64,000 nt of DNA from an uncultured Draconibacterium sp. (GTDB lineage: Bacteria; Bacteroidota; Bacteroidia; Bacteroidales; Prolixibacteraceae), in NCBI RefSeq assembly GCF_913060805.1, contig NZ_CAJXTC010000012.1:62001-126000 (forward strand), in the 5' to 3' direction. The position numbers and the translations under genes are program-made. Of this stretch, positions 31,815 to 40,639 are shown one piece after another (within the stretch, counting starts at the first letter, position 1; every line of letters begins with the position of its first letter). The notes beneath the pieces were generated by a model. It saw only the letters and a program-made list of their open reading frames with translations, was not told the DNA's origin and searched no databases.

Positions 31815-33467
31815 CTACTTTTGTCCGGTGGCCTTTTTTATCACATCGCCAACCGGATCAGTGGGAGGATTCGTGTTTTTCTCCTGAGGAATTGTAGATG
31901 CATTTCCATCGCGGAAAGCCGAGTAATGCGGCGATAATATTTCAACGCCGGCTTTATTAAATTCATTCAAAATACTTTTATTGAGCTCCGAATAAAAATG
32001 CGCCATTTTCCCGGGTTGTTTGGTGTAAACATTCAGTTCGTATTCCACATAAAAATCGCTAAGGCTTTTTTGAAGCACAAAAGGTTTAAAATCGCGGGTT
32101 AGGTTTTTGGTGTTTTTTGCCGCGTCGAGTAACAGTTTTATTACCGTTTCGGCAGGTACATCGTAGCCAATGGTTACAGTGGGGTGGATAATTATTCCCA
32201 TCTGACTGGCATTTTTTGTATAATTCCACAAATGTGTATTTATAATGGTAGCGTTCGGAATGGTAACATCTTCATTTTTTATTGTTTTTATGCGGGTTAC
32301 CAGCAGGTTCTTTTCAACGATATCGCCCATGGTGTCGCCAATTTTTACGCGGTCACCAATTTGAAACGGCCGCATGTAGGTGATTACAATTCCGGCAACA
32401 ATGTTTGCTATTGCCGAAGTGGAACCCAGGGTGAAGATTACACCAACAAAAATTGATACGCCCTGAAAAGCTTTTGAAGAAGGCAGGTATTGCACAACGA
32501 GCACGGCAGTAATAATATACATTACGATTTTTACCAGGTTAAAAGTTGGTTTGGCCCAATCGCTGTGAAATCCTTTAATCCTCAACTTGCCCGTTTCTAT
32601 CTCGCGAACAACCACCGACATTATCTTTAAAAGATAGCGGGTGATCATGATAATCACAAAAATGGAAAACAAATTGGGGATAAAATCGACAAAATCATTG
32701 GCTATTTTCTTTACCGGATCGGCAAGGTAACCATAGAATTTATCTGCCAAATCTCTCGTCCACGGTAAAAAACTAAATAAAAAGGGCAGGTATAAAAACA
32801 GCACTACCACCAGCAATGCAAACTTTACTATCTTAGAAATAAGCAGGAAAATATTACCTGTATTATTGGGAAGAAGGTACTTTAAAAAACTTTTCCTTTT
32901 TTGTTTTAATCCTTTCTCGTAATGTTCAAGTTTGACGTTCAGTAATGAAAAGAACTTATTGATTAGGAAAATAATGAGGATAAGTCCTGCCAGCGCCAGT
33001 ATGGTATATAATGCCCGTAATAGCCAGTAAACCAGTGTGCCTCGGGCAATTGCTTCTTCATAAGAACCTTTAACAATAACAAGAATTTCATTGGCCAGAT
33101 CTTCTCTTGATTTTCCCCAAAGTGCAGCATCTGCTTCACTAACGCTGGTAATTGAATGTTTGTCGTAATAAATTATTGAATAGTTGTTTTTCTCTGTAAC
33201 TTCAAATAAAGTCTCATCTACCTGAAAGTTATCCATTACCATTTCCATCCTTTCGGTTATCGTTGCAGCTCTTTCGGCAGGAGTGTAAGGACCCAGATTG
33301 GCGTAAACAGGAAATAGTGTGTCTTTATTAAAAACAACGTAAGCAACTTCTGCTTTTTGCGGATTTTTGTCGACAGCAGAATTTGGAATAGAATCGCTTA
33401 CTTCAGTTTGAGAAAATACCTGAAGAAAAAACGTTACAAGGGCAACGAAGATAAGAGCTTTTCGCAT
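31815..33467 (-). CDS. MscS-family mechanosensitive channel, large form
   Basis: This 550-aa protein has a signal peptide, a periplasmic N-terminal region, several transmembrane helices between about residues 140 and 330, and the MscS pore/beta domain: TLGSTSAIANIVAGIVITYMRPFQIGDRVKIGDTMGDIVEKNLLVTRIKTIKNEDVTIPNATI (about 345-425). It would open under membrane tension to release solutes on osmotic downshock. The longer N-terminus is typical of YbdG/YnaI-like members. Stands alone; neighbours are unrelated. Confidence 0.9.
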   Translation of the reverse strand: MRKALIFVALVTFFLQVFSQTEVSDSIPNSAVDKNPQKAEVAYVVFNKDTLFPVYANLGPYTPAERAATITERMEMVMDNFQVDETLFEVTEKNNYSIIYYDKHSITSVSEADAALWGKSREDLANEILVIVKGSYEEAIARGTLVYWLLRALYTILALAGLILIIFLINKFFSLLNVKLEHYEKGLKQKRKSFLKYLLPNNTGNIFLLISKIVKFALLVVVLFLYLPFLFSFLPWTRDLADKFYGYLADPVKKIANDFVDFIPNLFSIFVIIMITRYLLKIMSVVVREIETGKLRIKGFHSDWAKPTFNLVKIVMYIITAVLVVQYLPSSKAFQGVSIFVGVIFTLGSTSAIANIVAGIVITYMRPFQIGDRVKIGDTMGDIVEKNLLVTRIKTIKNEDVTIPNATIINTHLWNYTKNASQMGIIIHPTVTIGYDVPAETVIKLLLDAAKNTKNLTRDFKPFVLQKSLSDFYVEYELNVYTKQPGKMAHFYSELNKSILNEFNKAGVEILSPHYSAFRDGNASTIPQEKNTNPPTDPVGDVIKKATGQK

Positions 33468-33554
33468 GATCTGGATTTTATTTGTTAAAAGTTACAATAA
33501 AATTTCCAATCAACGCAAGGGGAATCGGCGCAAAAGTTATGTTTTAAAATGTAC

Positions 33555-34028
33555 CTATTCAGGCTTAAAAGGAAACGAAGAATGGTGCAGATTAAGCTTC
33601 AACGAGTTGTCGGCAGCTCTGAAAAAACCCATGGTGTATTCTACTTTTGTTTCTGCTCCTTCGGCATCAATAAAAAAGTAGTTGCCCATAACTATAGCCT
33701 GTTTAAAATTGGCGATAAAATCATGGACTTCAAAACGAACTTTTTCCCAGGGTTGAAGGGCAAATCCTAAGTCTTCAGGAAACTTTTCGTTCCCACCAAC
33801 AAAGTATGAAAGCGCTTCTTCTTTGGTTGCCCTGAATTGCGGATCGGTAGCTTTTGTTGGTTTAAAAAGTACTTTACTTTCGCCGTAACCATACAGGTCG
33901 GCAATGTGCTCCTGGGCGGCTTTTACATAATCGCCTTTTGCGGTGTAAACTTTACCAATGTGAATAATTCCGTTTCCCCAGTCGTACTGACGCTGTAAAA
34001 TATCTTCCTTACTGAATTGTTCATTCAT
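33555..34028 (-). CDS. SnoaL/NTF2-like domain protein
   Basis: This 157-aa protein has an N-terminal helical part (FSKEDILQRQYDWGNGIIHIGKVYTAKGDYVKAAQEHI) and a cone-like alpha+beta core: VLFKPTKATDPQFRATKEEALSYFVGG, GFALQPWEKVRFEV, IVMGNYFFIDAEGAETKVEYTMGFFRAADNSLKLNLHHSSFPF. The HHSSFPF end is highly conserved in a Bacteroidetes family, sometimes named 'phosphoribosyl-AMP cyclohydrolase' by transitive annotation, though it lacks HisI motifs. No catalytic role can be assigned. Confidence 0.6.
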   Translation of the reverse strand: MNEQFSKEDILQRQYDWGNGIIHIGKVYTAKGDYVKAAQEHIADLYGYGESKVLFKPTKATDPQFRATKEEALSYFVGGNEKFPEDLGFALQPWEKVRFEVHDFIANFKQAIVMGNYFFIDAEGAETKVEYTMGFFRAADNSLKLNLHHSSFPFKPE

Positions 34029-34070
34029 TTTCCTGCAATTTTTTATTCAAGATAACAGGATTAAATGAGC

Positions 34071-35465
34071 TTAGTTCAAATCAAGCGGAATAATTTCTTT
34101 TAATTGTTCCACGGTCATTTTTTTACCGATGATTTTTTTGTTCTCGTCAAGCAGGTAAACGCCGGGCGTTTTTCGGGCGTCGTACTTAATTTTAAAACGC
34201 GAGGTGTGTTGCGGATCCCAAACATTTATCCAGTCGAACATATCGTGTTTGGCCAAAAACTCCGTCCATTCGTCCTTATCATCCATCGAATAAATGGCAT
34301 ATACAGTCAGTCCTTTGTCTTTGTAGGGCAGGTATACATCTTTATAGAATTCGGGAACAAAAACCTTACAATGCGAACAATTGGGCTCGTAAATAAGAAC
34401 TACTGTTAATTTCGAATCGATCTGGTGCAGGTTGATAAATTCGCCATCGTAACTTTCAAGCGTAAGGTCGGGAGCAATTTCGCCGATCAGATTGTCTTTC
34501 ATAAAAAGTACATTCTCACGAATGGCCTCCATCGATTCCTCGGTGGCCCAAAATGCTTCGCCACTCAAATAATAATCACGGGCAATATCAACAAACAGCG
34601 CGTCCATTCCCATAATATTGCTGTTAATACTGCCATTCAGAAAAAAGGACGTGGCAAACTGAAAGAGGCGTTTGTTGGGTTTTACATCTTCGATAAATTG
34701 GTAAACATATGGCTTCACCGAATCATAATCGGGGTACAAAACTTTGTTAAACCAGGTTTCGATTTTTGCTTTATAAAAAGGCGTAAAGAGGTAACGCTCA
34801 TCAGTGTAGTCGAAATAATCCCAAAAATGTTCTCGCTGATAGTTGAATTGAGCCATAAGCAGCAAGGAATCGTTTTCCTGAACCTCCTTTGGCAGCGTCG
34901 ACTGATCGAGTGTTGGAACATAATTAGCCGTTAAAAATTTGTACAGAAATGAGTCGGGGAATTTTTTATCAATCATCGCCCAGTAATCGTGCATTTCGTG
35001 GTTCAGCGCCTCGCGTTGTTGGGCAATTTTTTCTCTTTCTGCGGCATCGCCATTGCGGTAAGCCTGGTTTAACGAGGCACTCTGTTGCTGCAGGTCGCCC
35101 AGAAAATTCATGTAATCGACAAACGCTTCCGATTCGGCAGCACCTTCTATTTTCGAATCCTTACCGTCTAAAGTGGAATTGCTCAATTTAAAATCCTGAT
35201 CGGCACCCAGCAAAAAATCAAAATGATGGTCTTTGTCAACCAATATCTTATACAAACCTTGCGTTAAAAGACTGTCGCCGGTAAATACGCCATGTCCGTT
35301 TGCATCAAGTGTGGTCGTGTCGGCACCATAAATTTTGCCAAGATAATGGTACGCCAGCTGAATTGTTTTATTGGGGGCTCCATCAAGCTGAACTTCAATG
35401 TTATAGTGTTGTGCGCCAAGCTGAAGACTAAAAAATAGAAAAAACAGAAATACGTATCGTGTCAT
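34071..35465 (-). CDS. Exported thioredoxin-like protein (DUF4369/DUF5106-type)
   Basis: The start at 35465 (MTRYVFLFFLFFSLQLGAQ) gives a signal peptide; a longer in-frame ATG at 35564 adds an unlikely basic, hydrophobic N-terminus. The 464-aa protein has an N-terminal beta-sandwich (HYNIEVQLDGAPNKTIQLAYHYLGKIYG), a long helical middle, and a C-terminal AhpC/TSA-like thioredoxin fold with CSHC in YEPNCSHCKVF (CxxC). Such proteins reduce or isomerise disulfides in the periplasm. It lies 42 bp downstream of nothing related; the next gene to the right diverges. Confidence 0.8.
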   Translation of the reverse strand: MTRYVFLFFLFFSLQLGAQHYNIEVQLDGAPNKTIQLAYHYLGKIYGADTTTLDANGHGVFTGDSLLTQGLYKILVDKDHHFDFLLGADQDFKLSNSTLDGKDSKIEGAAESEAFVDYMNFLGDLQQQSASLNQAYRNGDAAEREKIAQQREALNHEMHDYWAMIDKKFPDSFLYKFLTANYVPTLDQSTLPKEVQENDSLLLMAQFNYQREHFWDYFDYTDERYLFTPFYKAKIETWFNKVLYPDYDSVKPYVYQFIEDVKPNKRLFQFATSFFLNGSINSNIMGMDALFVDIARDYYLSGEAFWATEESMEAIRENVLFMKDNLIGEIAPDLTLESYDGEFINLHQIDSKLTVVLIYEPNCSHCKVFVPEFYKDVYLPYKDKGLTVYAIYSMDDKDEWTEFLAKHDMFDWINVWDPQHTSRFKIKYDARKTPGVYLLDENKKIIGKKMTVEQLKEIIPLDLN

Positions 35466-35704
35466 AAGCAATTTCAAATAAAGTCTTAAAAATAGAATAA
35501 TTACACGAAATGGCTTCTTTACAATATAATACCGATTAGAAATCAAACTGAAATTTTGGTTCATTTATTCCCAAAATCTCTTTGCTTAACTATCGGCATT
35601 AACCATTGTAATGTCATAGCTCGCTTCGGGCTCCCTCTGAAAACAATTGGTTTAATTGTTTTAAACGCGAAATGTTGTAAATTCAAGCCCTGTAAAAAGA
35701 AACT

Positions 35705-36607
35705 ATGCTTTCGGTAAATATCCCGGTATATAACGTTGAAGTGGTGGATTTGGTTAACGAAATTTACCAACAGTCCGCAAATTTAGACATTGATTTTGAG
35801 ATCAGGGTTTATGACGATGGTTCGGACGAGATTTTTAAGTCGCTGAACCGCATCGTTAAAGGCAAATCCAATGTTGTATATCAGGAAATGGAAAAGAATC
35901 TTGGAAGGGCTGCTATTCGTAATAAAATGGGAGCGGATTCAGTGTTTGATTGGTTGTTATTTATTGATGCCGACTCGAAAGTTATCAGCCCGGATTATTT
36001 GAAAAATTACCTGGAAAATCGCAATGAAAACCGCGTGTTGTGCGGAGGAACAGCTTATGCGAAACAAAAACCTGCTGACCCGGAAAAACTGTTTCGCTGG
36101 ACATACGGCACAAAACGTGAGGCCGTAACTGCAGCAGTTCGTAACCGAAGTAAAGGATTTATAATTACCTCAAACAATTTCTTTCTGGCGAAGGAACTTT
36201 ATGAGCCGATTCATTTTCGGGAAGAATTGCGCGAATACGGACACGAAGATACGCTGCTGGGATACGACTTGTTTTGTGCCGGCGTTGAGATATTTCATAT
36301 TGATAATCCGCTGGAACATACCGGACTTGAAAGTGGGCAGGCATTTTTGAAAAAGAGTTGTTTGGCGCTCGAGAATCTGAAAAAGATAGGAGAGGAGCTG
36401 CTGGATGGCGACCGAATGTTTTACCGGCAGGTAAACTTCCTACGAAAATATAAACGGATCACTTTTTTTATTCCATCGCGAACTATCGGGCGGCTTTTCA
36501 GGAAGTACCGTGATAAAATGGAGGAGAATTTAAAAGGTGCTCGTCCATCGTTATTGGTTTTCGATTTGTATAAGCTAGGTTATTTTGCGGGCATAAAAAA
36601 CCGCTGA
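35705..36607 (+). CDS. Family 2 glycosyltransferase
   Basis: This 300-aa protein begins LSVNIPVYNVEVVDLVNEIYQQ and has the GT-A signature: FEIRVYDDGSDEIFKSL, then NLGRAAIRNKMG and the DxD site WLLFIDADSKV (metal and nucleotide-sugar binding). The second half carries EYGHEDTLLGYDLF, a common E-D pattern, and a C-terminal basic helix. It probably adds a sugar to a cell-surface polysaccharide or lipid, but stands alone. Its end is followed by a terminator. Confidence 0.85.
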   Translation: MLSVNIPVYNVEVVDLVNEIYQQSANLDIDFEIRVYDDGSDEIFKSLNRIVKGKSNVVYQEMEKNLGRAAIRNKMGADSVFDWLLFIDADSKVISPDYLKNYLENRNENRVLCGGTAYAKQKPADPEKLFRWTYGTKREAVTAAVRNRSKGFIITSNNFFLAKELYEPIHFREELREYGHEDTLLGYDLFCAGVEIFHIDNPLEHTGLESGQAFLKKSCLALENLKKIGEELLDGDRMFYRQVNFLRKYKRITFFIPSRTIGRLFRKYRDKMEENLKGARPSLLVFDLYKLGYFAGIKNR

Positions 36608-36627
36608 CAAATTTGCCAACGGTTTTT
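36595..36627. terminator. Bidirectional terminator
   Basis: AAAAACCG / CGGTTTTT with a 17-nt loop between the convergent glycosyltransferase and DUF4097-like genes; T-runs on both strands. Confidence 0.75.
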
Positions 36628-36649
36628 CGATTATCTAATAGTTCAAGTA

Positions 36650-37693
36650 TTAATTATCCAGTTCAATATCGCCGTAACGACTTGTAACCGTAACTTTTCC
36701 GCCTTCTCCCGAACCAACTTTTCCAACAACGGAACTTTTGTGGTTGTCTTTAATACGGTTTCCTGTAAACTCATCTTCAGGATAGGAAATACCGCAGTAA
36801 TCGCAGCTGGCATCGAGTGAATAATTGCCATCGTCAAGTCCCAGTGATATTTTTCCATAGCTGTTTGTAATGTCGATGAAATCAAAGCCTGCTCCAACTT
36901 CGTCAACTTTAATACCACCGTAACCCGATTCCACTTTTAAGCTTTTGGCCAATTCATCAATTTTAATGTTGGTGTACTTAATTTCAGCAACCATCGACTC
37001 CAGTTCTTCAAATCTAAACTTGTCGTATTTCGATTCAATAACTACCGACTTACATTCTTCAACGCTTATGTTCGAGTATTTTGATTCGATATTCAACGAA
37101 GTAGCTTCTTCAATATCAAGAGGAGAGTAGCTCACGTCAACATCCATGTGCGAAACTTCGCCAATATTTGCGTTTCCGTATGCCAGCGATAAGTCGAGCG
37201 AACCGCTTTCGGGTGTATTCAGTTCGTAAGCGGTAAAGTTACCGTACTTACAGTTGAACTCGCCATTTCCGGTAAGTCGGGCAACAATGGTGTTGCCGTA
37301 CTTGTTGTCGATTTTCAGGTCTTTGTCCGATGGGATGTTCACTTCGTAATCGATGCTAAAACGTCGGTTACTTTTAAAGTTCTTTTCAATTTCGGTTACT
37401 GCTTTTACGGCACTTCCCGATTTTCGGATGGTTACTTCCAACATATCCAGTAAATCATCAGCTTTGTTTTCGTTAGGTGCATCAACAGTTATGGTTACAT
37501 GAACGACAACTGAATCGCCCCCTGAATTATTGATTTTTACTTCGCCAAACCGGTTGTCGATTTCCAGTGATGATACCTCATTGTTTAACCATGATTCATG
37601 GAACTCCTTTGTTTTTTCTTCAGCTAAAACTGTTGCTCCGGCCGACAAAATGCCGATCATAAACAGTGCTGCAATTCTTTTTAATGCCTTCAT
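36650..37693 (-). CDS. Exported DUF4097-like repetitive protein
   Basis: This 347-aa protein has a signal peptide (MKALKRIAALFMIGILSAGATVLA) and a long array of short beta-strands with repeating YG/SY.N/KYSN motifs: DNRFGEVKINN, DNKYGNTIVARL, SLAYGNANIGE, ESKYSNISVEE, ESGYGGIKVDE, TNSYGKISLGL, TSRYGDIELDN, about one turn every 20-25 residues, as expected for a right-handed beta-helix (DUF4097/DUF2807-like). It comes after the ECF sigma and anti-sigma genes in the same direction, so it is probably the output or sensor of that system. Confidence 0.78.
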   Translation of the reverse strand: MKALKRIAALFMIGILSAGATVLAEEKTKEFHESWLNNEVSSLEIDNRFGEVKINNSGGDSVVVHVTITVDAPNENKADDLLDMLEVTIRKSGSAVKAVTEIEKNFKSNRRFSIDYEVNIPSDKDLKIDNKYGNTIVARLTGNGEFNCKYGNFTAYELNTPESGSLDLSLAYGNANIGEVSHMDVDVSYSPLDIEEATSLNIESKYSNISVEECKSVVIESKYDKFRFEELESMVAEIKYTNIKIDELAKSLKVESGYGGIKVDEVGAGFDFIDITNSYGKISLGLDDGNYSLDASCDYCGISYPEDEFTGNRIKDNHKSSVVGKVGSGEGGKVTVTSRYGDIELDN

Positions 37694-37747
37694 TTTATTC
37701 TGGTTTTAATTTTTACTATTAATTCTTTCCAGCCATTTTCCGATGTG

Positions 37748-38344
37748 TTAAATGGCCGTTGTTTCCTGTTCAAATTCTTGTGTTTTCTGTTGTACTTCCT
37801 CTAATTTGGTAATGATTATATTGATTACACTAAGCTTAGCCTGATAATATTCTAACATGGCGTTTATTACACGTTCGTCGTTCGGGTTGGCGGCCAAATC
37901 CTTTTGCAGGTTTTGGTAAAGTGTTTCAAACTCGGCCAACTCATCGTTCATCATATTTTGTTCGTCTTCCGAAATCAAACCTTCTTCAATCCATTTGTTC
38001 CACTGATCGATACCGGTGTTTATCGAACTGGTGTAATAATATTCAACCTCCTGGTATTCGGGCGAAATGGATGCAAGACTGATGCTCGCCGATTGTGTTT
38101 TTGAATCGAAAATTCCCTGGTTATCAGGCGAAAAATAGATAAATGCCTGGTTGGTTGCCAAAAATACAAATACAACGGCGGCTGCAACTTTCAAAATAAG
38201 ATTCAGACTTATCGTTCTTTTCTTTTTATTTTGTGCATCAAGCTTTGCCTCAAATCGTGCAAAGTGGCCTTCCATCGGTTCGTTATCGTTTAACGTTTCA
38301 ATGTTATCCAGTATCAGTTTTTCTATGTTGTCCTTCTTTTCCAT
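37748..38344 (-). CDS. Anti-sigma factor-like membrane protein
   Basis: This 198-aa protein has an N-terminal cytoplasmic segment (IEKLILDNIETLNDNEPMEGHFARFEAKL), one transmembrane helix (about residues 48-68, LILKVAAAVVFVFLATNQAFIYF) and an extracytoplasmic helical part (YYYTSSINTGIDQWNKW). This single-span layout and its position 4 bp downstream of an ECF sigma gene fit an anti-sigma factor that holds the sigma at the membrane. No ASD/zinc motif is seen, so the class is not typical. Confidence 0.72.
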   Translation of the reverse strand: MEKKDNIEKLILDNIETLNDNEPMEGHFARFEAKLDAQNKKKRTISLNLILKVAAAVVFVFLATNQAFIYFSPDNQGIFDSKTQSASISLASISPEYQEVEYYYTSSINTGIDQWNKWIEEGLISEDEQNMMNDELAEFETLYQNLQKDLAANPNDERVINAMLEYYQAKLSVINIIITKLEEVQQKTQEFEQETTAI

Positions 38345-38348
38345 AATC

Positions 38349-38936
38349 TTAATTGTATGAAAATATTTCCTTCCCTCTCAGTATCTCTCGTAACTTGTTT
38401 TTAGCTCTCAGCAGCTGGGTTCTCGAGGCTGAATTCGATATGCCCAAAATCTGGCTGATCTCTTCGTGGTCGTACCCTTCAATAAGGTAAAGACTTAACA
38501 CAACACGGTAGCCGTCAGAAAGTTCCTGGATCGACTGTTTCAGCACCTTGGCGTCAAGTTCGCGTGTATCCATGTGGCTTTCGGCAATTTGTGCGGTACG
38601 TTCGTTTACCTCTTCAAATTGTACTTTTCGTTTCTTTAAATAATCCAATGAACGGTTTACAACAATACGCTTTAACCATGCGCCGAAGCTTACTTCGCCT
38701 TTGTAAGATTCAATCTTTTTAAATGCACTTAAAAAGGCTTCCTGCATTACATCTTCGGCTTCCATCTGATCATTTACGATCCGCAGGCTTACACTGAACA
38801 TGGCCTTGTAATAAAGCTTGTACAGTTGGAATTGCGCCTTCTGGCTCCCTTCCTTGCACTGATCGATGATCTCCTGATGAATATTTTTATAAAGTGTATT
38901 CAAACTCTTATTTTTCTGATTCAATGACGATGGCAA
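38349..38936 (-). CDS. ECF RNA polymerase sigma factor
   Basis: This 195-aa protein has region 2 (AMFSVSLRIVNDQMEAEDVMQEAFLSAFKKIESYKGEVSFGAWLKRIVVNRSLDYLKKRK) and region 4 (VLSLYLIEGYDHEEISQILGISNSASRTQLLRAKNKLREIL) of ECF sigma factors, joined by a variable linker. Recognition of -35/-10 sites by these regions is known for the family. It heads an operon with an anti-sigma-like gene and the exported DUF4097-like gene, a common Bacteroidetes arrangement. Confidence 0.9.
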   Translation of the reverse strand: MPSSLNQKNKSLNTLYKNIHQEIIDQCKEGSQKAQFQLYKLYYKAMFSVSLRIVNDQMEAEDVMQEAFLSAFKKIESYKGEVSFGAWLKRIVVNRSLDYLKKRKVQFEEVNERTAQIAESHMDTRELDAKVLKQSIQELSDGYRVVLSLYLIEGYDHEEISQILGISNSASRTQLLRAKNKLREILRGKEIFSYN

Positions 38937-39078
38937 TAATTCAATGTTGCATACGTTACGGAAATATTTTTTGTTTTTGGATATTTTTTTCAGAAAGAGC
39001 GAAGAAAATGGGAATCATTCCGCTTAAAGAAAGTGTGTTTGATCTTTGATAGTCAGCCTTTTGATTGAAGATGTTGTA

Positions 39079-39134
39079 TTCAGCACCCAACATCCAGCAC
39101 CCAACATCCAGTATCCAGTAACCAGTATCCAGTT
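39079..39134. repeat. Short imperfect tandem repeats
   Basis: Copies of CAGCACCCAACATC and CCAGTATCCAG repeat in tandem just after the 39133 gene's stop on the other strand. They look like the short minisatellite repeats common between genes in Bacteroidetes. Spacing is too small and uneven for a CRISPR array. Confidence 0.75.
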
Positions 39135-39828
39135 ACAACGAATTATAATACTCGATCACCTCTATCATCTTATCTTCTTTTCCCGGTTTAATCTTATTCT
39201 CTTTTATAAAATCCTCGATTTGCCTTTGATGATCGGTGAAAAAGTTTTGCAAATCCTTTCTTGATTCAATTTCTACGGCAGCTTGCTGGTTTAAACGCAG
39301 GTAATACGAATCAGGTTGTTTTACAAATTTTGCAGGTTCCGGATCTTTTAAAGCTGCAGCAGGTTTGGGCTTTTGGTAGAGCACTTCGGGGCGTGCATAC
39401 AGACTAACTTTGCCCTCGATTAAAACGATAAAATAGCCATGTTTTATTTTACTCCCCAATTTGTACGGGATATACGCAAATGTATCTTCTCCAACCACTG
39501 CTTTATCAACAATTTCGGGCTCAGCAATTGCCAGAATCTGGTCGTCGGGAGTTTGAAATTCCATTTCGTCGTTGAAAATATTGTAGCGTAACGGAATATC
39601 GTTGTACTGAATTTTCTGATTCGTAAAAATGGTACCTTTTGTAAAATCATCGTTTAAATAAGGCGAGCCTTCAATATCGCTTTCGGTGAGCGTGTTCTTA
39701 TATTCTCCCTTGGACATTTTATTCAATTCAAAAAAATCGATCGCATTTCGCATATCATAAATGCTTTGGGCGAAAAGCCCTGCAGATGAAAATAACAGGA
39801 TCGTAAATAGAAAAATGTACTTCTTCAT
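39133..39828 (-). CDS. Exported protein of unknown function
   Basis: This 231-aa protein has a signal peptide (MKKYIFLFTILLFSSAGLFAQ) and a mature part with short conserved-looking patches: NAIDFFELNKMSKGEYKNTLTESDIEGSPYLNDDF, IPLRYNIFNDEMEFQTPDDQIL and a C-terminal helix with HQRQIEDFIKENKI. It has no CxxC or catalytic motif I recognise. Probably periplasmic or outer-membrane-attached. Neighbours are unrelated. Confidence 0.55.
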   Translation of the reverse strand: MKKYIFLFTILLFSSAGLFAQSIYDMRNAIDFFELNKMSKGEYKNTLTESDIEGSPYLNDDFTKGTIFTNQKIQYNDIPLRYNIFNDEMEFQTPDDQILAIAEPEIVDKAVVGEDTFAYIPYKLGSKIKHGYFIVLIEGKVSLYARPEVLYQKPKPAAALKDPEPAKFVKQPDSYYLRLNQQAAVEIESRKDLQNFFTDHQRQIEDFIKENKIKPGKEDKMIEVIEYYNSL

Positions 39829-39857
39829 GGCTTCTAATTTATACAGTTAATAGTGTG

Positions 39858-40553
39858 TTACTCATTTGTAATCGCAAATTCGGCAATGGCTTTGGCGTGT
39901 AATTCAAGTGTGCTGAACAGCGGTTGTTCAGAGTCATCCTGACTGATCAGTAAAGGTATTTCTGTGCATCCCAATATCATTCCTTCAGCACCTTCCTTGG
40001 CTAATTTATTCATTATCTCCAGAAACCCGGATTTCGTTTCCGGTAGAAAAACTTCTTTTAATAACTCATTCATAATAGAGGCGTGAATAAATTCACGATC
40101 CGCTTTTGCGGGAATGATAACCTCAATATCACGTTCCGCCAATCGTGTTTTATAAAAGTCGAGTTCCATGGTTTCGCGTGTTCCCAGCAAGCCAACTTTT
40201 TTTATTCCTTTCGATTTTATGGCAGCGGCTGTTGCATCGGCAATATGTACAATCGGAACATCAATTTCAGTTTTCAACTGCTCGTAAGTAAAATGAAGCG
40301 TGTTGGCACAAAGTGCAATAAAATCGGCACCGGCATTACAAACCGTTTCGCTGGCTTTTTTTACAATGGAATATACTCCTTCGCGGTCGTTTTGCTGGTT
40401 ACAGGCATAAATGTCGCCGTAATTTACCGAGTACAAAATTATTTCAGGAAAGGTTAATCCGCCCTGTTTTTTGTTGACGCTTTCGTTAATGATTTTGTAG
40501 TATTCCTGCGACGATACCCAGCCGGTTCCGCCAACCAATCCTATTTTCTTCAT
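39858..40553 (-). CDS. Aspartate/glutamate racemase family protein
   Basis: This 231-aa protein has the Asp/Glu racemase fold with the two reactive cysteines in place: FIALCANTLHF (first Cys near residue 82) and MILGCTEIPLLIS (second near 195). It begins with KKIGLVGGTGWVSSQEYY. These two-base enzymes interconvert L- and D-amino acids without cofactor. The substrate is not determined; aspartate-type is likely from the RacD-like layout. It diverges from the U32 protease gene. Confidence 0.88.
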   Translation of the reverse strand: MKKIGLVGGTGWVSSQEYYKIINESVNKKQGGLTFPEIILYSVNYGDIYACNQQNDREGVYSIVKKASETVCNAGADFIALCANTLHFTYEQLKTEIDVPIVHIADATAAAIKSKGIKKVGLLGTRETMELDFYKTRLAERDIEVIIPAKADREFIHASIMNELLKEVFLPETKSGFLEIMNKLAKEGAEGMILGCTEIPLLISQDDSEQPLFSTLELHAKAIAEFAITNE

Positions 40554-40617
40554 TTGTCATAATTTTCTTCTTCTCAAAAGTGCTAATTTATTTGAGATAG
40601 TTAAAATTTATTATTGC

Positions 40618-40639
40618 TAATTTTGCGCGAAAATAGATT
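40618..40639 (+). promoter_or_regulatory. Candidate promoter -7 element for the U32 gene
   Basis: TAATTTTG (40618-40625) fits TAnnTTTG and lies 15 bp before the ATG; a TTTG at 40591-40594 is 23 nt upstream, slightly too far for the ideal 19-21 nt spacer. A short leader is common in Bacteroidetes. Confidence 0.4.

Noticed and set aside
35561-35770. Minus-strand frame across the start of the glycosyltransferase
   Set aside because: It overlaps the start of a well-supported gene and has no coding look.
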